Assembly: GCA_964412105.1 (NCBI GenBank)
Contig: CAYPNM010000006.1
Location: 1 to 64,000, forward strand
Origin: JAKAGZ01 sp964412105
GTDB lineage: Bacteria; Bacteroidota; Ignavibacteria; Ignavibacteriales; Ignavibacteriaceae
Direction: 5' to 3'
Length of the DNA: 64,000 nt
The position numbers were made by a program, and so were the translations under genes. Below the pieces are notes generated by a model, which did not search any database, was not told the DNA's origin, and worked only from the letters and a program-made list of their open reading frames with translations. Below, piece after piece: positions 8,283 to 16,092 of this stretch (positions are counted from its first letter, which is position 1; each line of letters begins with the position of its first letter).

Positions 8283-9272
8283 ATGGAAGCAACAGCGACA
8301 AATAGAAAGTATGAATTTTTCAGTTGGGAATTTGTAAGAGCATATCTTATTACAATGCGTCCTTATCTTCTTTTTGTTTCCGGAATTACTGGGATTACGG
8401 GTATATCATTTGTTGAAAATATAAATGGCATTACCGCTGTTCTGGTTTTTTGCGCAGCCTTTTTGTCTTATGGTTTCGGTCAAGCTTTGACAGATTGTTT
8501 TCAAACAGATACTGATTCAATTTCATCTCCTTACAGGCCGTTGACACAAGGAGTAGTAAACAGAGGGCAGTTCCTCTGGATTAGTATAATCGGGTTAACA
8601 ATTTGCGTAGCAGTATTCTCCTATTATTATAAACCTAATATTTTGCTTGGAATCCTTGCTGGTCTTGGATTAGGCACATATACTTATTTTAAGAAGAAAT
8701 GGTGGTCCGGACCATTTTATAATGCGTGGATTGTTTGCGTGCTTTTTTTAATATCCTTTCTCGCTGCTTCCGAAGAATTTATAGGGATCTATTCAATAAG
8801 ATTTTATTTTGGCATAGGATGTGTATTCTGGGGTTATTCTAATTTTGTGCTAAGTGGCTACTTTAAAGATATTTCAGCGGACAGAGCAACCGGCTATAAA
8901 ACTCTACCTGTAGTTTTTGGAAGAAAAGCAGCGGCTAAAGTAAGTGACATTTTTGCAGTCCTGACAATTTTATGCGCTTTTCTATCACTTAAAAATATTA
9001 CTTATAATTTCCAGAGTGTATTTGAATCAATTGCAGTTATGCTTTACATCTCAGCGGGCATTTTTGCACTTATTTTATCACAATTCAAGTTACATAGTGT
9101 AAAAACAGACAAAGGTTCTCATCCTGCTATTGTTCTGGATGTTCATAGTTATATTTTAATTTTATCCGCAATAAGCATTTCACAAAAACCGGCACTGATT
9201 TTTCCGCTTATGATTTTCTACGTCGCATTTAATCTTGTAATGAATAACAGGCCGGAAAAAAGCCAAATATAG
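8283..9272 (+). CDS. UbiA family prenyltransferase
   Basis: A 329-residue integral membrane protein with eight to nine predicted helices. The two Asp-rich motifs that bind the Mg-diphosphate of an isoprenoid donor are present: the first reads DCFQTDTD (71-78), the second KDISAD (195-200) in the usual YxKDxxxD setting. UbiA enzymes transfer a prenyl chain to an aromatic ring, a sugar or glycerol phosphate. A GGAG site lies 7 bases before the start. It is the first gene of a tight run with the lipid-kinase-like and ThiL-like genes (7-base gap, then overlap), so the acceptor is probably made or modified by those enzymes rather than being quinone or heme. Confidence 0.9.
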   Translation: MEATATNRKYEFFSWEFVRAYLITMRPYLLFVSGITGITGISFVENINGITAVLVFCAAFLSYGFGQALTDCFQTDTDSISSPYRPLTQGVVNRGQFLWISIIGLTICVAVFSYYYKPNILLGILAGLGLGTYTYFKKKWWSGPFYNAWIVCVLFLISFLAASEEFIGIYSIRFYFGIGCVFWGYSNFVLSGYFKDISADRATGYKTLPVVFGRKAAAKVSDIFAVLTILCAFLSLKNITYNFQSVFESIAVMLYISAGIFALILSQFKLHSVKTDKGSHPAIVLDVHSYILILSAISISQKPALIFPLMIFYVAFNLVMNNRPEKSQI

Positions 9273-9279
9273 GTCTACT

Positions 9280-10206
9280 ATGTTAATTTTATTAAATAAA
9301 AAGGCATCGGGCGGTAATGCACTAAAAAAATGGGATAATTTAGTCTCTCAAAATTTGCTTGGTGGATCACTAAATATTCTGGATAGTGATCTTCCTGAAT
9401 CTAAAATTGTCCCGTTAGTACTTGCTGCACTCAGTAAAGGGGAGACTGAATTTGTTGCAGCAGGAGGCGACGGGACAATTAATTATTTATTGAATCTTCT
9501 GATAAATAATTTGTCCGTTTCTGAATTACGCAGTATAAAACTTGGTGCAATAGGAATTGGATCCAGCAATGATTTTCACAAGCCATTTAATTCAGATCGT
9601 TGCAATGGAATTCCAACAAAACTGGATTTTAAAAACAGTACTTTTAGAGATGTAGGTTGCATTGAGGCCATTATTGATGGAAATGTGGTAAAAAAGTATT
9701 TTCTAATTAATGCTTCTGTTGGAATTACTGCGGATGCAAACCATTTTTTCAATTTTCCAGATTATTTCTTAAGATATACCAAAAGGATAAATACAGAACT
9801 GTCAATTTTTTATGCTGCAATAAAAACAATTTTAAGACATAAAAATTTTGAATTGATCATTTCTTCGAATGGAACGGGAACATTCAAATCTAAACTTACA
9901 AACATTGGGATAGTAAAAAATCCGAATTTCTCAGGAAATCTTAATTACGGAGGAGAACCGGATTATTGTAACGGCGAATTTGGAATTCGCTTATGCTATA
10001 ATATGAATAAATATGAAATTATTAAGTTATTGTATGCATTAAATTATGGAAAGTTCTATGAGATGCTTAAAACAAGGTCTTGGGAAGCCAACTCTATTAG
10101 ATTGAAATCCGATCAATTATTTAATATTGAATATGATGGAGAAGTGATTCAAACAGATTTTGCTACTATATCTATCAAACAAAAATTATTGCAGGTATGT
10201 CGATGA
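9280..10206 (+). CDS. Diacylglycerol kinase-like lipid kinase
   Basis: A 308-residue protein of the DAGK catalytic-domain family (YegS/DgkB-like), which phosphorylates hydroxyl groups of diacylglycerol, sphingoid bases or related lipids with ATP. The N-terminal NKKASGG motif (6-12) and nucleotide-binding GGDGT (62-66) are intact, and the C-terminal beta-sandwich ends in the typical EYDGE segment followed by a short hydrophobic-basic tail. It starts 7 bases after the UbiA gene. Together with the neighbouring alpha-oxoamine synthase it suggests a phosphorylated long-chain or isoprenoid lipid as product. Confidence 0.88.
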   Translation: MLILLNKKASGGNALKKWDNLVSQNLLGGSLNILDSDLPESKIVPLVLAALSKGETEFVAAGGDGTINYLLNLLINNLSVSELRSIKLGAIGIGSSNDFHKPFNSDRCNGIPTKLDFKNSTFRDVGCIEAIIDGNVVKKYFLINASVGITADANHFFNFPDYFLRYTKRINTELSIFYAAIKTILRHKNFELIISSNGTGTFKSKLTNIGIVKNPNFSGNLNYGGEPDYCNGEFGIRLCYNMNKYEIIKLLYALNYGKFYEMLKTRSWEANSIRLKSDQLFNIEYDGEVIQTDFATISIKQKLLQVCR

Positions 10207-11231
10207 AGAATATTCTTGAAAATGATTTTATTAATTCAATCGTAGGGAAATTTAATCGTGCGCCTTCACAGATAAATAAATTACACGAAAGTGATGCAGA
10301 AATTATTAAGCTTCCGGGAAGTGATAATTACCTTGCGATCACAACTGACAGTATAGCGGAGGAAATCCAATCTAAACTTTATAATGATCCATATTTAATA
10401 GGGTGGATGATTATTACGATCAACCTGAGTGATCTCGCAGCAGTTTGTGCCGAACCTATGGGATTACTTCTATCTGAAATTATTCCTCCTGACACCAGCA
10501 GTAAATTTCTAAATAGTTTAAATGAGGGAATTAATGATGCCTGTAATTACTATAATACGTTTATTTTAGGTGGTGATACTAATCAGGGAAGTAATTTAAT
10601 TTTAACTGCCACTGCTGTTGGAAAAATACGCGGCGAAAAAGTTATTATGAGAAAAACGTGCAAGCCAGGGGATTTATTATTCATTTCTGGTAAGGCAGGA
10701 AGAGGTAATGCTTTTGCCTTATCGAGATTTGTTGATAAAAGCGTAATCAACTATAAACCTGTGGCAAGATTAAAGGAAAGCCAAATATTGAAGGAATTTG
10801 CTACCTGCTGTATGGATACCAGTGATGGACTGATTTCAACAATTGATCAAATATCAAGACTAAATAATGTGGGTGTAGAATTTATAGAGAATTGGAAAAA
10901 TATATCGGATGAAGATTCAAAAAAGCTGGCGGAAAAGCTGAATTTTCCTCTGTGGTTATTACTTGCAGGTCAACACGGTGAATTTGAACTTGTATTTGCC
11001 ATTCCTGAAAATCGTGCTGATGAATTTGTTAAGGAAGCCAACAAGCAGGAATGGAATCCATATAAAATTGGTAGAATTACAAAACAAAATTCAATTAAAA
11101 TAAAACTCTATGATAGGATTATTGAGCTTGATGCAGCTAAAATCCGGAACCTTTTTTTTGAAGTTAATGGTAATGTGAAGAAATATATCGATGAATTATT
11201 GAAAATTGATTCAAAAATAAGGTATTTCTAG
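10203..11231 (+). CDS. ThiL-like (AIR synthase superfamily) kinase
   Basis: A 342-residue protein like thiamine-monophosphate kinase, with TTDS (47-50), NLSDLAAV (74-81), the metal-binding GGDT (123-126) and a DTSDGL motif further on. ThiL phosphorylates thiamine phosphate. The start at 10203 makes an ATGA overlap with the preceding kinase gene, indicating translational coupling; an in-frame ATG at 10197 is the alternative. No thiamine gene is near. It may be the housekeeping ThiL or, more interestingly, a paralogue that makes an acyl-phosphate-like intermediate in the local pathway; conserved clustering would decide. Confidence 0.82.
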   Translation: MKNILENDFINSIVGKFNRAPSQINKLHESDAEIIKLPGSDNYLAITTDSIAEEIQSKLYNDPYLIGWMIITINLSDLAAVCAEPMGLLLSEIIPPDTSSKFLNSLNEGINDACNYYNTFILGGDTNQGSNLILTATAVGKIRGEKVIMRKTCKPGDLLFISGKAGRGNAFALSRFVDKSVINYKPVARLKESQILKEFATCCMDTSDGLISTIDQISRLNNVGVEFIENWKNISDEDSKKLAEKLNFPLWLLLAGQHGEFELVFAIPENRADEFVKEANKQEWNPYKIGRITKQNSIKIKLYDRIIELDAAKIRNLFFEVNGNVKKYIDELLKIDSKIRYF

Positions 11232-11269
11232 TGACAAAACTTTGACATTTCTATGACCATCCGGTGACA
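11232..11269 (+). promoter_or_regulatory. 11-bp-phased TGACA operator array 2
   Basis: Directly after the ThiL-like stop codon, TGACA (11232), TGACA (11243), TGACC (11254) and TGACA (11265) occur at exactly 11-base intervals. The last box starts 25 bases before a TAATTTTC element, the same distance as in the array upstream of UbiA. This places an operator over the promoter of the alpha-oxoamine synthase gene and splits the cluster into two co-regulated transcription units. Confidence 0.65.
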
Positions 11270-11289
11270 CCCCTTTTTTTCCTTTAGAG

Positions 11290-11297
11290 TAATTTTC
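11290..11297 (+). promoter_or_regulatory. Putative -7 promoter element (TAATTTTC) for the oxoamine synthase unit
   Basis: It differs at one position from TAnnTTTG. Its position relative to the last TGACA box equals that of the element at 8245-8252, and this shared spacing is the main support. The start codon of the next gene is 47 bases downstream. Confidence 0.4.
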
Positions 11298-11343
11298 TCT
11301 TGAAAGTTAAATGAAAAGAAAAAAATTGAAAGGAGAGGAGAAA

Positions 11344-12654
11344 ATGTCAAACACGAATGAATATAAAGGCGGTGAAAATTTTGATCTTAAACAGATGCTG
11401 ATAAGGGGAAGAGAACTATCATTCTACGAAAGGTTGGACTTATTTGATCAATTTATAAATAATCTGAAAAGCAACGGGGAATTTAATCATCTGAGATGTA
11501 TTTCTTCAGCCGCTGACAGGGAAGTAACTTTAATTGACCCATCAACGGGAAAAGAAAAGAAAATGTTAATGTTTGGATCTAATAACTATCTCGGATTGGC
11601 TAATCATCCTTATGTAAAAGCAAGAGTAAAAGAAATAATTAATAAATATGGTGTTGGATTGGGTGGACCTCCATTGTTAAATGGCTATACTTCCCTGCAC
11701 AGAGAGCTTGAAACAAGATTAGCTGACTTAAAAGGCGTTGAAGATGCTTGCATTTTTTCAAGCGGCTACGGTGCAAATGTCGGTGTAGTCACAGCCCTAA
11801 TGAATTCAAGTGATTCAGTCCTTTACGATGCTTACAGCCATGCATCTTTCTGTGATGGAATAAAAATGTCAGGCGCACATTCATATAGTTTTGCGCATAA
11901 TAATTTAGCTCAGCTACAAAAAAGATTAGGTATCGTTAGTAACGATTCTTCTACACAGAAGTTTATAGGTGTTGAAGGAGTTTATTCTATGGATGGTGAT
12001 ATTGCTCCTTTGAGAGAACTGATTGAGGTTTCCAAAACCAGTGGAAGTTTGCTAATAGTAGATGATGCGCATGGAACAGGTATGCTTGGCAAATCCGGAC
12101 ACGGTACAGCAGAACATCTAGGAGTTGAAGGCGAAATTGATGTTACAGTCGGTACATTCAGCAAAACTTTTGCAACTACAGGTGGATTTGCTGCTTCTTC
12201 GAAGTCAATCATCAATTACCTGAGATTTTTTGCACGTTCATATATGTTTTCTGCTTCGCTGGCTCCTACTACGGTCGCAACAGTTCTTGCAGGAATGGAT
12301 GTAATGGAAAGAGAGCCGGAGTTAATTCAAAATTTAAGGGATAATGTACAATATGCAGCATTTGCCTTCAAAAGTAAAAATTTTGATGTTAATCCTGAAT
12401 CTGCAATAATTCCTTTGAAGGTTCCTGAGTGGATGAATATCCGGAAAGCTGCTCATAGATTTTACGAGCTGGGAATATTCATGAATTCAATAGAATATCC
12501 GGCAGTACCTATATCCCAACAGAGATTCAGAGTAAGTTTAATGGCAACGCACAGGAAGGAGGATATTAACAAACTTGTTGATATAATTGAAGAAGTCTGG
12601 TCAGATCCATCAGTTAAAAATGAATTTTCATATGAAAATGTTATTGCTGCCTAA
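11344..12654 (+). CDS. PLP-dependent alpha-oxoamine synthase
   Basis: A 436-residue fold-type I PLP enzyme of the family including serine palmitoyltransferase, 8-amino-7-oxononanoate synthase and CqsA, which condense an amino acid with an acyl thioester. Motifs: FGSNNYLGL (77-85), YGVGLGGPPLLNG (102-114), DDAHGTG (240-246) and the PLP lysine Lys274 in TFSKTFATTGGF. The start was placed at 11344 because AAAGGAGAGGAG lies just before it; the upstream in-frame ATG at 11311 has no such site. The N-terminal extension of about 70 residues is longer than in BioF and closer to sphingolipid-type enzymes. The neighbours argue against biotin synthesis. Confidence 0.9.
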   Translation: MSNTNEYKGGENFDLKQMLIRGRELSFYERLDLFDQFINNLKSNGEFNHLRCISSAADREVTLIDPSTGKEKKMLMFGSNNYLGLANHPYVKARVKEIINKYGVGLGGPPLLNGYTSLHRELETRLADLKGVEDACIFSSGYGANVGVVTALMNSSDSVLYDAYSHASFCDGIKMSGAHSYSFAHNNLAQLQKRLGIVSNDSSTQKFIGVEGVYSMDGDIAPLRELIEVSKTSGSLLIVDDAHGTGMLGKSGHGTAEHLGVEGEIDVTVGTFSKTFATTGGFAASSKSIINYLRFFARSYMFSASLAPTTVATVLAGMDVMEREPELIQNLRDNVQYAAFAFKSKNFDVNPESAIIPLKVPEWMNIRKAAHRFYELGIFMNSIEYPAVPISQQRFRVSLMATHRKEDINKLVDIIEEVWSDPSVKNEFSYENVIAA

Positions 12655-12683
12655 ATAAAATTATGAAAAGCGAGGAAACAAAA

Positions 12684-14111
12684 ATGAAAAAGCAAAAGCA
12701 AAAGCCAAAATTACTTATTATAGTATTATTTCAGAATCTAATTGACGAAGAACCATACTATGCCTTAACACCAGCTCCGCCTTTGCCGGGAATTTTACTT
12801 GCAGGGATGACTCCCGATATAGTGGATGTTGAAGTTTTACACGAAATGATAAGGCCGATTGATTACAACACTAACGCTGATTTTATAGCAATAAGCTTTA
12901 TGGATTATCTTGCTCCTCATGCATACCAGGTAGCTGAAATGTTCAGGATAAGGGGTAAAGTAGTCGTGGGTGGTGGAAAATTCATTTCAACTTTTCCCGA
13001 ACAGGCTGAAGGTCATTTTGATTCTATATTAATTGGCGAAGCCCAGAATGTATGGCCGCAGATGGTTTATGACATGGTAAATCACAAATTACAAAAAAGA
13101 TATTTTGCTGATCCATCTCTTTCATTGGAAAATATTCCTGTTCCAAGGTATGATCTTGTGGAATCAAAATTTACTGTTCCGATCGTTACAGAAGCTTCCA
13201 GAAGTTGTCCCCATAGTTGTACTTATTGTCAATTAAATATTAAGAAACTACCCTACCGAACAAGGCCGGTTGAAGATGTAATAAACGATCTAAAAAGATC
13301 TCAAAATCTCCCCTGGCATAAGAGAAAGTTTGCAATGATTCATGACAATCACCTTGGAGGTAATTTGAAATTTGCAAAGGATCTTTTACGAGAAATTGCT
13401 AAACTAAAATTCTGGGCTGTCGGGGTTCAATTTAGTATTGAGTGTTTGCGTGACCAGGAATTTGTTGATTTGCTTGCAAAAGCAAGATGCAGAATGGCTT
13501 TCATAGGCATGGAATCACTAAATACTAAAAGCTTAAATAGTGTTGATAAAAAGCAAAACAAAGTTGAAGAATATAAAAATGAATTTGATAAACTGCATAA
13601 AAGAGGGATTTTAACCTTCACGGGTTTGATGTTTGCTCTTGATGAAGATACAGCAGAATATTATGAACAATTACCCAAGGCACTTGATGAAGTTGGTAAT
13701 TGTGTTATATTGTCGTCTATTGCCATTCCATTGTACGGTACACCGCTTTATCATAAAATGATAAAAGAAAACAGAATAACTGACTATGACATCTCTCACT
13801 ACGAAGGAGATCATCTAGTTTTCAGGCATAACTATTTAACTGAAACAGAAATATATTCTGCCTATAAAAATGTTAACAGGATATTTTATTCGTGGAATAA
13901 AATTATTAAAAGATGGTTCCTATTTATGAAAAAACAGAGAGTAATGGAAAACGTGCCGGCATTCATTTTAAAGTTATTTGTTATTTCATTTGTATACTTT
14001 AAGCTTTCAATATTCCAGAGGCATCATGCGCAAAAAAGGGTTTTTAAATACACCGCATGCGATACAGATAGTGTTTTAAATCCGCTCAAACATGATATTT
14101 TGCCTGCCTGA
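12684..14111 (+). CDS. B12-binding domain radical SAM protein
   Basis: A radical SAM enzyme of about 475 residues with an N-terminal cobalamin-binding-like Rossmann domain (VVGGGKF near 94-100) and the cluster motif CxxxCxxC (Cys175, 179, 182; CPHSCTYC). The GxE-like segment FIGMES lies in the barrel. Class B members methylate or rearrange unactivated carbons of lipids, hopanoids and antibiotics. The C-terminus is unusually basic and contains a hydrophobic stretch (FILKLFVISFVYFKL), suggesting membrane association. GAGGA lies 7 bases before the chosen ATG; a second ATG 7 codons upstream lacks such a site. It follows the oxoamine synthase by 29 bases and closes the cluster. Confidence 0.88.
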   Translation: MKKQKQKPKLLIIVLFQNLIDEEPYYALTPAPPLPGILLAGMTPDIVDVEVLHEMIRPIDYNTNADFIAISFMDYLAPHAYQVAEMFRIRGKVVVGGGKFISTFPEQAEGHFDSILIGEAQNVWPQMVYDMVNHKLQKRYFADPSLSLENIPVPRYDLVESKFTVPIVTEASRSCPHSCTYCQLNIKKLPYRTRPVEDVINDLKRSQNLPWHKRKFAMIHDNHLGGNLKFAKDLLREIAKLKFWAVGVQFSIECLRDQEFVDLLAKARCRMAFIGMESLNTKSLNSVDKKQNKVEEYKNEFDKLHKRGILTFTGLMFALDEDTAEYYEQLPKALDEVGNCVILSSIAIPLYGTPLYHKMIKENRITDYDISHYEGDHLVFRHNYLTETEIYSAYKNVNRIFYSWNKIIKRWFLFMKKQRVMENVPAFILKLFVISFVYFKLSIFQRHHAQKRVFKYTACDTDSVLNPLKHDILPA

Positions 14112-14179
14112 GCGAAGTTTTGAAATTCGGATAATCAGAAAACTGAAACTGCCCCAAATCCATTTAGTGTCATTATAAA

Positions 14180-14193
14180 AAATTTCCCGCAAA
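14180..14193 (+). promoter_or_regulatory. Second copy of the AAATTTCCCGCAAA 14-mer
   Basis: Identical to 5261-5274 and at nearly the same distance (59 bases) upstream of the next start codon. It may be an element in front of the galactoside operon. Confidence 0.3.
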
Positions 14194-14252
14194 ATTTTAA
14201 TTATCCATATATTAGGTAGACAAAAATAAATATCATTTTACTTTATGGGAAA

Positions 14253-16052
14253 ATGATGAAAAGAATTTCTATTCTGATTACCATTCTTTTATTAACTTCA
14301 GTTAACATTCGTCCCCAGAGATTTTCTATACAGGGAACCCGATTCTTGCTGGATAATAAGCCATTTCAAATTATGTCGGGCGAATTGCATTTCCAGAGAA
14401 TCCCTTATCAATACTGGAGAGATAGACTATTAAAAGCAAAAGCAATGGGCTTAAATACCATAGCGGTTTATGTCTTCTGGAATGCGATCGAACCTGAAGA
14501 AAATAAGTGGAACTTTACCGGAAATAATGATCTGAGAAAATTTATATTGCTTGCAAAAAAAACCGGTTTGTTTGTATTGCTGCGTCCCGGTCCTTATACA
14601 TGTGCAGAGTGGGATTTTGGCGGGTTGCCTGACTGGCTGCTTGCCATACCAGACATTAAAATCAGGTGTATGGACGAAAGGTATATGGCGGCCGTAAAGA
14701 AATACATAATCAATATAGCAGAACAAATAAAAGATTTGCAAAACACAAACGGCGGTCCAATCTTAATGTTGCAAATAGAAAATGAATATGGCAGTTATGG
14801 AAACGATAAAGAATATCTTGAAACCTTGAAGAAGTTATGGCTAAGTGCAGGAATTACGATTCCATTTTATACTGCAGATGGAGCCACTGATTATATGCTG
14901 GAAGCGGGAACTGTTAAAGGGGCGGTAATCGGATTGGATCCTGCTACAAGTGAAAAAGAATTTGAAGTTGCGGAAAAATTTGAGCCTGGTGTTCCTGTCT
15001 TTTGTAGCGAATATTATCCCGGCTGGCTTACCCACTGGGGAGAAAAGTGGGCAGTAACAAAAACCGAAAATGTAATAAAAGATCTTAAATGGTTGATGGA
15101 TAATAAAAAATCATTTAATATTTATGTTATCCATGGAGGAACGAATTTCGGCTGGACGGCTGGAGCAAATTATTATGATGTTTATCAGCCGCATATAACC
15201 AGTTACGATTATGATGCCCCAATAAATGAAATGGGACAACCAACAGAAAAATATTTCGCGATCAGATATCTATTTGCTTCCTACCTACCTAAAAATAAAA
15301 AACTGCCTGAGCTTCCAAAACCGCTGCCGGTAATTCAAATTCCGGAAATTAAAATAGATAAGAGTGCTTCTGTATTCGCTAATTTACCCGCACCTCTTAA
15401 ATCAGTTCAACCCAAACCGATGGAAGCTTACCATCAGTATCATGGTTTTATTTTATACCAGACTAAACTTCTGGGAAGACACTCGGGAAAGCTGATGGTA
15501 ATTGATCTGCACGATTATGGAAATGTTTATGTTGATGGGGAATTTCTCGGAACACTTGATCGGACTAAAAAAATAAATGCAATAGAAATTCCTAAAACAG
15601 ATCCTCCGGCACAAAACCTACAGATACTGGTTGAAGCAATGGGCAGAATAAATTTTGGTCCCAATATGATTGACAGGAAGGGAATAACCGACAGAGTGAC
15701 TCTTAATAGCATGACTCTAATGAACTGGCAGGTTTTCAACCTTCCTATGGATGAAGGATATCTTACAAACCTGAAGTATGAAAATGTTTCCGGTCAGTCA
15801 AGACCAGGTGTGTTTTTTGAGGGAAATTTTGATCTTGAGGAAACAGGTGATACATATCTTGATATGAGTAAATGGGGTAAAGGAGTTGTGTGGGTGAATG
15901 GGCATAATCTTGGACGCTACTGGAATATCGGTCCTCAGCAAAGGTTATTTCTACCTGGAGTTTACCTGAACAAAGGCAAAAACAAGATTATTATTTTCGA
16001 TATGATAAAAACACTACCTGCAACATTATCAGCAGTTCCAGAATTAAAATAA
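14253..16052 (+). CDS. Secreted GH35 beta-galactosidase
   Basis: A 599-residue glycoside hydrolase family 35 enzyme with an N-terminal signal sequence (residues 1-20), so exported. It opens with the family signature SGELHFQRIP (42-51). The acid/base is Glu178 in QIENEYG and the nucleophile Glu253 in CSEYYPGW, matching GH35 exo-beta-galactosidases. C-terminal beta-sandwich domains include the GHNLGRYWN motif. It removes terminal beta-galactose from oligosaccharides and begins an operon with an alpha-galactosidase-like enzyme, a symporter and sugar activation genes, pointing to plant or algal galactan or galactolipid-type glycosides. Confidence 0.93.
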   Translation: MMKRISILITILLLTSVNIRPQRFSIQGTRFLLDNKPFQIMSGELHFQRIPYQYWRDRLLKAKAMGLNTIAVYVFWNAIEPEENKWNFTGNNDLRKFILLAKKTGLFVLLRPGPYTCAEWDFGGLPDWLLAIPDIKIRCMDERYMAAVKKYIINIAEQIKDLQNTNGGPILMLQIENEYGSYGNDKEYLETLKKLWLSAGITIPFYTADGATDYMLEAGTVKGAVIGLDPATSEKEFEVAEKFEPGVPVFCSEYYPGWLTHWGEKWAVTKTENVIKDLKWLMDNKKSFNIYVIHGGTNFGWTAGANYYDVYQPHITSYDYDAPINEMGQPTEKYFAIRYLFASYLPKNKKLPELPKPLPVIQIPEIKIDKSASVFANLPAPLKSVQPKPMEAYHQYHGFILYQTKLLGRHSGKLMVIDLHDYGNVYVDGEFLGTLDRTKKINAIEIPKTDPPAQNLQILVEAMGRINFGPNMIDRKGITDRVTLNSMTLMNWQVFNLPMDEGYLTNLKYENVSGQSRPGVFFEGNFDLEETGDTYLDMSKWGKGVVWVNGHNLGRYWNIGPQQRLFLPGVYLNKGKNKIIIFDMIKTLPATLSAVPELK

Positions 16053-16092
16053 AGAATATATCAGTTAAACTAAAAACTAACCGGGTTATCAA

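Noticed and set aside
11344..12654. BioF (biotin synthesis)
   Set aside because: No bio genes are nearby, the N-terminus is extended, and the partners are a B12 radical SAM enzyme and lipid genes.
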